Below, piece after piece: positions 1 to 11,391 of a stretch of 64,000 bases of DNA; positions within the stretch are counted from its first letter, which is position 1, and every line of letters begins with the position of its first letter. The notes under the pieces were generated by a model that made no database searches, had not been told where the DNA came from, and saw nothing but the letters and a program-made list of their open reading frames with translations. Origin of the DNA: Metopolophium dirhodum. Lineage: Eukaryota; Arthropoda; Insecta; Hemiptera; Aphididae. Both the position numbers and the translations under genes were made by a program. The stretch spans positions 8,122,001-8,186,000 of the forward strand of contig NC_083566.1 of assembly GCF_019925205.1 (NCBI RefSeq), read 5' to 3'.

Positions 1-3000
1 GCCATGTTCGACAATTATTATTGTGCAACATAGTAGTATCCACTTGTCCGCCTTTTTTTCACCTTTACTGCATAGAGATTAAAAACATTAACGGTGAGTT
101 TTGTGCAACTGCAGTTTACTAATTTACTATTTGGAGTTTATATTAAGTATGAAGTACAGTCCATTGTTTTATAATAACTTACGAGTAATGTTAATGACGG
201 CCGCGCATTTTAAACGATATTAATTTATTCTGTTAGAAATAAATAATAATAATGATAAGTGCTACGAAGATCGAGTTGAAAGTATATTTGGCATGCCGCC
301 TAAGGGGTTTGGAAAGCTAAAATAGTAAATCAAAAATAAAATGTCATTAATTTTAAATTTGAATATTTCTCAGATATTAAACAAGCTATAATTATATATA
401 TTTTATATCAAATATAATTCGCATATATGAATCAATATTCTAGTAATAATAAAATATTAATTATTATACGGTTTCTCAAGATTAATCATATTTTTTTGAT
501 TCGTTGCTAAGTTTAAATTTATTTTATTTATAAATAAGCAAATTATCTATAATAATATTAGTAGGTATACCCATATAATATATAGGTACCTACGATTTAC
601 AACAAAAAGTGGTTTTAATATTTTATTGACGAGTGTGTATAAACGTTGTCTAAATTGTATCTAATTATTATTATATTTTTTATTTAGTTAAAAAGTATTT
701 GAGTAATTCATAAATAAAAACACGAATTACTTATTATTGGAAACACGCGGACATTATGCGTATGTACTACGTTGTATACCTAATAGTTTTATATTTAAAG
801 CTACGTATTTATTTATTTACAATAGCAATATATAATATTGAAGTATACCAAAGCTATGATAAAACATTACATTTAGTGATTACATATTATTTATAACTTA
901 AATATAGTAGGTAGGTACAAGAAGAGTTTACAAAATATTAAAAATGTAATAACTAATTATTATAACTTAAAGTGAATTAATAGTGAACAATTAAAATGTT
1001 TATACAAATAAAATACAATGTAATAACTTTTATTAATATAACTTGAAATACAGTATAAGAGAGAGAGGGAAAAAGAAAATAATTTATAGAAATACATTAT
1101 TAATAATTATACATTAAATACTGATTTAATATCATGTATATCGCATGTCTTGTATGTCGTATGTGTTTCATTATTCCTCGTTGGTCGTCAAATTATTATT
1201 TTGTTTTTACATAAATCATTGTAATTAAATATGTTTGTACGCTTATAACTTATGTAGCCATGTAGGTACCTAAACATATTTATAATTTATAAACCTAAAT
1301 AATTTTCCCAGTGCAATATCTGATCATAATTATATTTTGTAGTTTGTATACTACTATATTATCAGCTATCGAATTTTAAACCCACACAGTGTCATAATTT
1401 CAAACATGCATCTCAATTTGATGCGTCCGCTCTCTGCCTCTCTATATGAAAATAAATATTTCTCAAGCCAAATAATTTTTATGGGTACCACCTCTGACTA
1501 TCATTATCGTTTGATTTTTTTTTAATGATCACAAACATGCATGTAACAATTATTAATCTTATTTATGCATACCTATGTAATTTTAATACTTTCATTTTTT
1601 AACGTTATTATACACTTACTGTATATGAAACACCAATAAGAACGAATACAACTATAATTTATTTTTTGTTTTGTTAATTAACAATTATCATAAATAATAA
1701 TATTTTATTTGTATACCTACCTATATGACTTTCCGTGTCGCAATTGAGGTGAAGACTATATATTACAATATCTGATTATAAAATCATAGTAATAATTACT
1801 AATTTAAAATCTGTAAATATGAAATTGTATGATACAACCTACTGATTCTACGCATTAAATTATAAATTATATAGGCTGTAAAACGTAGAGTATGAATGTA
1901 TGATTATGGTACATATTCGTGTAAATATGATTTATATTTTAGGAAGTGATCTAATTATATAAAGAATTATTAAATAACCGTACCCATGCATAATATTATG
2001 GATAATGGTGATACCTAAATAATATTCAGTAATAGGATTGTTACGATTCCGGAAACCTGGTTATAAGATACTTGGTTGTATAGTGTACCTATGTCTTAAA
2101 ACACACTAGGGAGATTTAATAGATTTCCGAAAAATCCCTTTTTCTAATCACGATAATCAAAGTATTTGTTCGATATTATCATTATAAATATATATAAGTA
2201 TCTAGGATCTGGGAACTAAATCTCAATAAAATTAAGTTTATATACCTATAGAAACACACAGAGAGAACGTTTTCAAAATAATAGAATGCACTATAGCTGC
2301 AAGGGGTAATATTGAGCAATTTGATACAAGCACAACTTGATCAAATTTTATGAAAATAATAGAGCGTTGATGAAAATGATTAAATGACGAAAAGGGGTTT
2401 CATTCAAACACATAATAGCTATAAGTATAATAGTATAATATGCGTGTGAAAATACATATTATATACATTTCTACTGTAATACCGACAGTACGACAGTATC
2501 TACTATAAACAGTATAAAGTACGACAAAGTATATTATTTATGCAAATAAGATATTCTTAAATTCTGCAGTACCTATAGCGATAATAGGGAGTTGAATGAA
2601 TATTATACATTTATAATAGCCATATATGCGTATATCGTATGTTATAATGTATTGTTACGAAAGCATATTATGCTATCTACATAGCGAGAGTATCAAATAT
2701 TTAAATATGTCTAAATATATACATCGTTATAATCTGCACCCCACGTATTACCTATTGTATATCGTTAAAAGTAGGTACATATTATATTATAAATTAATTA
2801 TCCATTTATGCTAATGTAATTTACATTGTTTTGCAAAATCAAATTTCTGATATGATTTTTTATATAGAATATAATAATCAATAATATATAATATACAATG
2901 TGTACCTTGTAGAAGTGACCGCCCAACGTTACACTATAGTATCTATACCTTAATAATAGTTATTAAAAAAAACCTTTTAATAGCGGAGTCTAACTTTTAT

Positions 3001-3979
3001 CATTTCTTTAGTTACCTTTATGGGGAATTCAACTTTTTTAAACAAAACCTAACCAGTTACGGCGCATTTGCTGACGTATAACTTCAAAACTTTTCAACTC
3101 ATTATCGTAATTTTTTTTCACTTTTTTCATTTATATTCACTTGCGTATAATATAAAACATATAATATAAAAATTATTTTTATTTTTTAATAATGAAAAAA
3201 AATTTTTAATTTTGATTTAAATTATATTTTGTATAAATTCAAAATAGTCGATTTGTAAAACTGATTATAAGAATAAAATTGTGATGGAAAAAAACATGTA
3301 TCCAAGTCAAGTAGTTTATTTTTTAGAATTTTTTAAAATATCAAAATTTTTTTGATTAAATTAATTTGGAACGTAATATTTTTTTTCAAAATATTTTTTT
3401 TTGGGAATTTTCTAACATGAGTATATTTATTTTTTTTTCTATGAATGTCAATAAAATTTTATTTGTTCTATAAAAAAGCTTTAAAATTTAATACAAGGCT
3501 CTTTATATTGTTACAATGACATTTGAAAAATATTAAAAATCCATAGGCACAAGTTATCATATGTTTATTTTATCAATTCTTATATGGCCATATAAGTATA
3601 CTTGATACAATTTTCAAAATATTTTGACTTGTTTTGAGCTGTTTACGGACAATTTCCAATTTCCAATTTTTATTTTTTTTTATATAAAAATCAATAAAAT
3701 TTTAAGCCACAGTTTAAAAATAAATTCAATTTTGTAAAAATTAATTTTATAAAAAAGGAAAGAAAATATTATATAACTATATTATAGACGAAAATGTTAT
3801 AAGGGTTACAATGTTATAAGGTATTTATTTTTATATAATCACAAAAAGTTAGGTACATTTTATATAATTTAGTTTATTGAAAGCATATTAAAAGTATAGA
3901 ATACATACTATATTAATATATTATGAGTGTAAATTAATTATCAATTATAAATTATTTTGTACTAACTGAAAAGTATTCA
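1..3979. other. AT-rich intergenic DNA, no gene seen
   Basis: Almost 4 kb of very AT-rich sequence with long T and A runs, especially around 3,000-3,750, and many TATA/TAGGTA oligomers. The only open frame is a 62-codon one at 2,626 with tyrosine/isoleucine-rich, non-protein-like composition, which I treat as chance. I see no RNA gene, clear inverted-repeat element or exon here. Confidence 0.6.
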
Positions 3980-4165
3980 TTAATTGTTATACTCTTCAAG
4001 TTGTTTCATCGTAGGACTTTGAGTTACTGAATAATCGCGATTATTATAAGACGCGTCTTCGTCATCATCATCGCTATCTATCATTGATATGATCGTAATT
4101 TATTACGAGGAGGAGAGTGTGTTTCAAAATTGTCTTCATTTTCTAATATTGATTTCAGATTTAAT
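3980..4165 (-). pseudogene. Acidic-tailed coding relic or terminal exon, frame interrupted
   Basis: On the minus strand, two adjacent frames look like protein. After a possible acceptor (CATAG) near 4,166, one frame contains LENEDNFETHSPPRNKLRSY and then hits a stop. One base out of register, a frame starting at an ATG at 4,084 reads MIDSDDDDEDASYNNRDYS and ends QSPTMKQLEEYNN with a TAA at 3,980-3,982. The composition (an acidic cluster, then a polar tail) resembles the C-terminus of a nuclear or transposon-derived protein, but I recognise no family. It lies directly downstream of the relic at 4.2-4.8 kb on the same strand and could belong to it or be independent. The single-base frame change means either decay or a sequence error. 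Confidence 0.25.
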
Positions 4166-4199
4166 AACTATGTATATGTTATAGAACGTATAACTAATT

Positions 4200-4824
4200 T
4201 CAAGCGCTGCAACACAACAATCGGCGGAAGAAACGCTTTGTCCGCTTCCACGTCGAACGGCGGCGCTTGGGTTTGGCCTCCGCCGCGGTTACCAGTTCTG
4301 TTCCTTCAAGCTGGCGGACTACAGTTGTAGGGTCCTGCCGCAAACTCGCTGCGTGTACCGTCGTCTGTACGGGAACTATCATACGGCCGAACTCAGACGT
4401 ATCGATAGTGTATCTTGTGACGGGCCGTCCTCTGTGTCCGCCGACGAAAACAGAACCGCAATGTCCGGCATCGAGTGACATCGCCGTCTCCGCGGATCCG
4501 CGAGATCGCTGCTCGACTGCAGCTGAGCGTCCGGTTCGGCAGACCGAACCTGCTTCTGCGACGAGTCGGACGGCGTCTCCGTCGTGAGCTCGACGGGAAC
4601 GACAATTTTGGCTGAACCACTTGACGGTCGGCCGAACCGGTTGGCGCCGAGTCGTCGGCTGCGGGCGGCGAGTCAATCGACTCCTGCGTCGTGGCGGCAG
4701 ACGGGGTGACATGATTGCGACCTGCCAATGTGATCTCGACAGTTGACCCGTTCCTTAACTCGCCAAAAACTCTTCGCATTAACTCGGCGGACGGTGATTG
4801 GTTCTCAACTTCGGACGACGTCAT
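4200..4824 (-). pseudogene. Orphan coding locus 1 with a SMPD-AV motif, frame-disrupted
   Basis: A GC-rich island in AT-rich DNA whose minus strand has protein-like sequence spread over three frames. The first frame starts at the ATG at 4,824 (MTSSEVENQSPSAELMRRVF) and runs about 70 residues in plausible sequence. A second frame (from about 4,640) contains AKIVVPVELTTETPSDSS and the motif RRRCHSMPDIAVLFSS before a TGA near 4,380. A third frame ends in a very basic tail, KPKRRRSTWKRTKRFFRRLL then CCSA and a stop at 4,200. The motif recurs in the locus at 10.6-11.4 kb, where it occurs twice, and both loci end in an RST...LLC tail, so I read the two as related. No intron of normal size would join the frames, so this is either a decaying copy or a region with indel errors. 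The function is unknown. Confidence 0.4.
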
Positions 4825-4982
4825 AATATTGTTCTGTACAACACATTAGACATTATCAGACTATCTCAATAGATTATTATATTATCAGAAAAGAATAACT
4901 TTTGGAATAATACGCAATGAATATTCGTAAAGGTTCGTTGCGACAATAAAAAAATAATGAACTGTGACTCGCAAACAAATAA

Positions 4983-5264
4983 TTTTTTTTTTTTTTTATT
5001 AGGGTTATGGCTTCAACTACTAGTTCATTAGCCTGTAGTACTGTAGGGGGTAGTAGATTTGTTTACATGTGTGTGTTTGTTTTGGCAGAATTTTTGATTT
5101 GGGCACCCGTAGGTATCTGCCATGCCCGGGTGAGGGATGGCGGCGCTTGTTCTCCGGAAACCGTGACTTGCCCGAAGAAAAATGCCGCCCGCGATCGAGG
5201 TATCGAACCAGCGCCGGTGTGCGTCGCAACCGACGCCTTAGTCCGCTCGGCCACTCCGTCCCCC
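4983..5264 (-). mobile_element. tRNA-derived SINE with poly-A tail
   Basis: Read on the minus strand, the element begins GGGGGACGGAGTGG. It has a perfect RNA polymerase III A box (TGGCCGAGCGG, 5,043-5,053 shifted to the complement of 5,243-5,253) and a B box (GGTTCGATACC, complement of 5,199-5,209), then a tRNA-unrelated body of about 190 bp, and ends in a 15-nt A tail (the complement of 4,983-4,997). The head resembles a serine/leucine-type tRNA, but the anticodon arm closes on a six-base loop and there is no proper acceptor stem, so this is not a tRNA gene. The candidate flanking duplication is weak (AATTGTTTTT against AATTATTTGTTT). Short open frames across it are by-products. Assignment to a named SINE family needs a repeat library. 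Confidence 0.75.
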
Positions 5265-8200
5265 AAAAAAACAATTCCAAACTATATAGTTGTTCATAGC
5301 AACGATATTTCCAAAACTTTCGTCTTGGGGATAGAATATATTGCATTAGTTTATTAATTATCATTAAAATATGTTAAATTCAAATTTAAAAGTAAAAATT
5401 GTGCCAAGAAATTAAACAAGTCAGGAACAAGCTCACTCTGCGATGGTGCTAAATTCCCGATTTTTAAACTTATTATAATACAAGCCATTAAGCTATAATT
5501 ACATATATTATATTATTATGTACAATTTAACAATTCGGTAACTTTTATATTTTGGTACCTATTTGTTTAATATTGGCTAGAATGAATTTACTTTGAACAT
5601 AACCGTTATAAAAACTTAATATGTAAGTATATGTACAAACAACTGTGGACAAAATATATAATATTATATCTTAATACCACAAAAATCTTAACTAATTACT
5701 AGTAACTAATAAGGGATGGGTGGACATGACGGGGATATATGGTGTTCTAAACTAATGTTTAGAAACCTAAGACGGGTAAAGCATATGACGTAGAAATCCA
5801 ATAGGTTAATTTTAGACTATACAAAATTGTTATAGAATCCAATAATTGTACCTAGGTATATAATTGAATAAGTAAATATAGTATAATGTATGGTTTAAAC
5901 TTTTTTAAACTATTTATTTTTTTAAATAATACATTTTCTAAAACATTCAGTACAATATTAATATAGAGTGTACTTTGGCACCTCTATTTTTTCCGCGTCT
6001 TATTAACCAGGCATAAAATGTACAAACTCGCGATGACCGATTTATAAAAGTTAAAATAGAATTGTGAAAACGGTAATGCGTGCAATATAATCTATTATGT
6101 ATCGAGATAATGTATATATTTATTATTTATAGATGTGGGACGTAGGTATAAGTATTTATTATTGGCTTGGTGGTCGGATGCTAAAGACTGAATAGATCAT
6201 TGAGTTTGGGGTAATAAACTAATAACTATACTGCGAATTCCACTCACTGTACATTCTACAAAAGTGTAGGTTATAGTGTACTACAAGTACTTGGCCCATG
6301 ATATTAAGATAATTATTTTATAAATGCTTGCATTTAGTATCGGCCTATATTACGTATAACCTATTGCTAAGTCCATATTCATAATATTATACGGGTTGAC
6401 GTTTTCGGAAACATGGTAACGTTGACATTTTTACTATGCCCAATTTTTGTGGAATTTCAGTAGGTATTGTGGACGAGTGCAACAGAGTATTAAAACAATA
6501 GCAACGAAGAAAAATAATTGTATTATTACTCTACTGCTGCAGCTACAATGAAGTGGATCTACGTAAACTATTCAGTTACTCGTATAAAAATGAATGACAA
6601 ATTCAGTTGGAATGAGTAAAAATGAAAATAATAAACTTAAACCAGGAGATGGTAGTAGTCGGTAGGTACTCGTAGAAAATCGCTGGGCTTCGCCAAAAAA
6701 AAATGTTCTACGAGCAACTGGCTATAATATGTGCAGTGGCGTTACACCCATAATTTCCGATACAGACGTAAAATATTTCCAATGCCTGTGCACATTATTC
6801 AGTACTTTGCTGTGTTCCACAATTTATATACTATGCGTAGGTAAGTCGATAAATCGCTAAGACCAAACCATAAAATCGCGAATAGCAATAAGACTACTGA
6901 TTGTTTTTCCATCGTTTAGAATGCGCTGAGCGCAGAAAGCGGTCACGAGTTTTTAAAAACGAAAATATTATTCTCTGTCTTATACACTCGACGACATAGG
7001 TATCAAAGTCATAACAGTACGGTTTTTTTCGAGTATACCTTATACCGAATTGTACGACCTTGTTTGGTTTGTTTCCTGTAATATCGATACGCGTCATATT
7101 ATAATAAAATATTCTAAAATAATTTTACAAATAAGGCACGTGGCCAACATTTCTCCGGCCGGTTCCTAAGTTTAATACAATATTAACCTATAACTGTCCA
7201 ACGCAATTTTACCGCGTGGTAAACCGATAAAATCATCGACTCGATCGAACCAATAACAAAATATAATAACGTTCTAATATATGTGAGTGCACCTATGTAC
7301 TGTTATTAGATTATTTTTATCACAAAAATATGATTTTCAGGGGCGTAGGTAAAGAGGGGGGGTCAAACCACCCTCCCCCCATTAAAAAATCCCAATCGGT
7401 TAATATATGATAATAATAATCAGGAAAAAATTGCATGTAGATACTACAAACAACAACAATTACTTTCAAGTTAGACATAAGAAAACAATATTAATATATT
7501 GCTAAATTATAATCAACTGCGAGTCAGCGAAGATCAATATTTTTGTAATACGGTTTTACAAGTACGCGTTTGTTACGAAAAATAATGATTATCTAAATAG
7601 TAAATAGATATCTAATGTTATATTCAGTATTGTAATAGCTATATACATAGATATTAACTACAAAATTGCGTGCCCGACGTCCGTATCTTAATTTGACCCA
7701 CGACGCATACGACCGTACCAGAAATACTGCTAATAATAGTTTATTAATAGTATAAGAATTGATCACTGTGTTTGAAATTACGTAATGTTTTTTATGGATT
7801 AAGGTGGCCAAAATCTTACCATTAGTCTGTCTCTGTCATATTTTGAGATGTAGTACAGCTACAACTCAAAATATGTTTACAGAAATTGATTTTAAGACAG
7901 TCATACACTAAATAATTGCAGTATTGAAGTATTGAATTTCATATTGTGGCTGCAATATCACAAATTATAAAATGCAATACTGCCACAATTCTAAATATTG
8001 TTGTTTTGCACTCAACATTTCACACGATAATTAGTTTTTATTGCAAGAACGCCACAAATCAAATAGGGCAGTCTTGAATTTTGACTCCAGTGATTAATTT
8101 GATTTTGAGTTGTAGTAGTCTTGTTCTAGAGCTATGGGAATACTAAAATAATACATCCTTTGGCGTGCACACTGTGCGAAAAAATCCTGGGTACCACGCA

Positions 8201-9690
8201 CGCCTATGTAATAAGACGTAAATATAATTATCAATTTCAGAAACCAACAGGTGGACAAAGATGTTTGATATAATTGATACTATAAGCACCTATATTTATA
8301 ACTACAATGACAAATAATAATACATATAAGAGTGTATAACCGCGAACATCTGAAAAATATTAAATTTTATAATATATAATTTATTAATATACAATTGTCA
8401 TAGAACCTCCAGCCGATATACCGATAATTCCGACGAAGAATATTTATATCCACACTGCAGTTGCGATTGTATTATAACCCACGAGAACTCCATATAGTGT
8501 TCTTCGCGATGTACATGATGTACCTAAATAATATACATGCATAACTATATGTCATATAAAACAGGAAACGTCACATCTTCACATCGTATATTATATAATA
8601 TTATGTATAGCCATGTAACCATGTAGGTATAAGTGGTATAACTACTCCCGTATTATAACAGGTCGTCGTTGTAAGTGTTAGCCCTGCAGTTCACACAATT
8701 CCCCGAGCGTCCCTTTTATGGATTATTTTACGACGGACATGTTATTCTACCGCGTTATGCGTGTATAATATTTCATATTTGTATATAAATGTGTGTACAT
8801 CACGCAGTATTCCGCCGCGATCTCGCATCTATGTGAGCGTGTGTGCGTGTGTGTGTTGGGATAAATGTCGATTATTCATTGTCAGCGCACACTCACATAT
8901 TATTATTATATACATGTTAGATATAGGTACGCGGCGGACGTCATCGCCACCACACGAGACGTCCGGCGAGGATTTTTCGGACACGCTGCACACAACAATA
9001 TATTATCGTACGATGATGACATAATAAAAGTGATAATTCACGTCGAGAGACCGCAACGATATGACGACGAATGACGACGACGATGTAGACCACACATCGT
9101 ATTATATTGTATATTGTATATAGTTATATATATATATATAAAGATTAAAGGTACACATATATTATAGCATATAGATAATATATATATATAGAGGCGCACC
9201 AGGACAGCGGCGTGTCGTCATCACCACAGGGTCACCTCTATAATATAATATGTTCAATATTATAATAATAATAAATATATAGAAGTATCCTTTTGCCCTT
9301 TGTCGGCGCATTCCATTGTCACGGTTGGTATGCCAATAGATGTACATATATATTATACCATGTAACCCAAGTGTGTGCGTGTGTTTATATATTATTACAT
9401 TATGTATGCATGTATTACTGTATTATATGTATTATATCGGTTAGGTTAGGTAACTAATAGGCTAATTAATAATTTATATAATATATAATGCAGCAGAGAG
9501 AGCCCTTATAAGTTGCATCCATAGATCAAGTTATTGACCTATTCACGACATTGAAATCGTTCTATTCACATCGCTTAATTATAGTACTGATATTAGAATT
9601 TACTGCGCATATGTATAGGTACTTTGGTTTTTCACGAAATGGAAACCCAATATTATCTAAACTACACAACATATTTTGCGCATTGTAATT
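5265..9690. other. Intergenic DNA with MITE ends, no gene seen
   Basis: A gene-free stretch with single ends of CAGTGGCG-type MITEs (about 6,732; a GGGGGG/CCCCCC pair at 7,340-7,382; 8,160-8,210), a short Met-Ile-rich AT tract, and a CpG-richer patch at 8,690-9,080 rich in CG dinucleotides and GTGTGTG. TA dinucleotide runs sit at about 9,128 and 9,178. The open frames at 8,761 and 8,865 are in the CpG-rich patch, overlap each other, and have no recognisable domains. Two TTAGG units occur at about 9,442, too few to be telomeric. Confidence 0.5.
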
Positions 9691-9697
9691 AATAGGT

Positions 9698-9770
9698 ACC
9701 AGTGCCGTAGCCAGGGGTGGACACTGAGGGCACGTGCCCCCCCCCCCCGAAATTTTTTTTTGGCTTGTTT
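9698..9770 (+). repeat. Single end of a CAGTGSCGTAGCCAGG-type MITE
   Basis: The sequence CAGTGCCGTAGCCAGG followed by a C/G-rich stretch and a T run matches the left end of the complete element at 39,636-39,889. No matching right end is visible, possibly because the 5S-derived SINE that follows was inserted or because the element is truncated. Confidence 0.45.
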
Positions 9771-9869
9771 TATATTATATTATATGTTTGATAAAAATTA
9801 AAAGTTAAGGCTGTCAAAGCGAACCATTTTGAAGTGGTTGGATTTAAGAAATATTGTACATCCATCGTT

Positions 9870-10090
9870 ATATAGTGCGTGCACTCAACCGCGGAAACAC
9901 ACCGAGTGTACGTAACGGCCGGCGTTGCTAGTTCCCGGATGGGTGACCACCCGGGATTTTTAGCAACGTATCCTTGCCACACATACAAAAAACGTGTTTT
10001 CAACCGTTCCTCCTCCTACTAACAACCTACAAACAATCAAAACAGCTAATGACCTAAGTTGCCGGGCCCAAGCTCAATAAAAAAAAAAAA
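9870..10090 (+). mobile_element. 5S-rRNA-derived SINE, copy 1
   Basis: Positions 9,899-9,956 read like the 3' half of a 5S rRNA gene: CACCGAG...GTAACG, then GTTGCTAGTTCCCGG and GATGGGTGACCACCCGGGA, which parallels the conserved 5S segment around GATGGG-GACCGC-TGGGA and includes the internal promoter region. A tRNA/5S-unrelated body follows and ends CAAGCTCAATAA plus an A tail to 10,090. The body and tail (GCTAATGACCTAAG..., against GCTAATAACCTCAG...) match the second copy at 56,939-57,167, which shows a dispersed family. The 5' boundary is uncertain because the upstream AT-rich sequence is hard to delimit. Confidence 0.65.
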
Positions 10091-10589
10091 TTATATTTAT
10101 TAGTTAGGTAATATTATTATAGAATGTATGATTGAGCATCACTGAGCGAGATTGAAGAAGATTCTAATTTAGAATCGACAAAACCATATTCTAAAATAGA
10201 ACAAGCAATAGAAAATTATAAAATTATTAAGCAATTTGGTAAAATCCAAATCCACGGAGATCTTTATTACATCACATATCATTCTTTGCATGATATCGCA
10301 GGTACGATGTACCTTGTTATAGTTGTTGATAATATTATTTTGTTTTTTTTTTTTTTTTTTTGGTAAAAAAGATTGAGAATTCAATACAAGGTTCCTCGTG
10401 AGATTTATACACTAGTAAAGAAAAACGGAAAGTATACCTTTACAATATACCTTGACAACATATATCCACAAGTTAAGTTTACACCAGCATGTTGAAGCGT
10501 TTATTAATAATAATATCAAATAAATACCAAATAAATAACAAAACAAAACCGTTTATTCGTGTAAACTTACATAATATAGGTTATCCGAT

Positions 10590-10655
10590 TATACATTATA
10601 CATTATACATTATACATATTATACGTTATATATTATACATTATATATTTTACGGC
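10590..10655. repeat. ATTATACATT tandem low-complexity tract
   Basis: Several imperfect tandem copies of TTATACA/TTATACATA over about 65 bp, which is simple AT-rich satellite-like DNA with no sign of function. Confidence 0.6.
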
Positions 10656-10689
10656 AGTATAATAGCCATAATTTATAATTGATCGGTAT

Positions 10690-11391
10690 AATTATTTATT
10701 TTCTTAAACATAGGAGCGGAGGGCAGCAGTATTTACCGACCATTTCCACAGTAGATCTATGACGCAAACGCCGCGGGTTACCACCATATCCTGGATACCA
10801 TTTGCCTGGTGGACCGATGGTTTTGTCGAACAGTTTTCAGACTCGGCACCATCACACTGCACTGCTGCCGTGTTGTACATCGGACTTAACTACAGCACGT
10901 CATCTTCGACCGGCCGAACATGAGGCAAAGATGACGAGATGCTTAACGGCGCCTCGATCTCTCCAACTTCTGCAGTGTCAGGTGCCGTTACTGACAACTC
11001 GGTGGACGGCGAATCAGTTGAAACTTGCAACTCCACCATGGATGCGATGAAAGGTAACTCGATATCGGGTACATCGTCTGCGAAGTTAGATCGTTGCACA
11101 GCCATATTAGGCATCGATTTATACCGTCGCATAATTTCGGTTGTAAACGGCCACCCGGTCTCGGGTTCATCTGCACCTGCGGAGTTCTTCTGCACAGCCA
11201 AATTAGGCGTCGATTTATATCGCCTGTGCACCTGTGAACTCTTGATATCTCGAGATTCCAACGTTTTTGCTCAATTTGCCATGGAGCACGTCGAAAACCT
11301 CGAAATAATTGTTGGTCACGGACTGGATCATGGATTTGGGCGAAGTTTCCTGCAGTGTTACAATATTTGACATATTGATATGATACGGTTA
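10690..11391 (-). pseudogene. Orphan coding locus 2 with two RRYKS-P-AV motifs, frame-disrupted
   Basis: On the minus strand an ATG near 11,373 opens MSNIVTLQETSPKSMIQSVT, continuing through NYFEVFDVLHGKLSKN to about 11,262. The protein-like sequence then continues one base out of register from 11,261 to 10,890. This main frame has two copies of a motif, HRRYKSTPNLAVQKN and MRRYKSMPNMAVQRSN, about 32 residues apart, followed by a Ser/Pro/Glu-rich stretch and a TAG. A further frame reads KTIGPPGKWYPGYGGNPRR and then RHRSTVEMVGKYCCPPLLCL, which resembles the RST...LLC tail of locus 1. I recognise no family. Start, motif and tail in three frames argue for a decayed gene or assembly indels. The motif pairing with locus 1 is the main reason to believe it was a gene. 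The exact ends are uncertain. Confidence 0.4.

Noticed and set aside
5180..5264. tRNA gene on the minus strand
   Set aside because: The A and B boxes are good, but the anticodon arm has a six-base loop and the acceptor stem does not form. The body and A tail show it is a SINE.
5063..5266. Protein with VAERTKASVATHTGAGSIP
   Set aside because: It is a translation of the tRNA-like SINE head, not an independent gene.
10169..10384. 71-codon minus-strand open frame after the SINE
   Set aside because: Its start is poly-Lys from an A/T run and the composition is AT-driven, with no motif.
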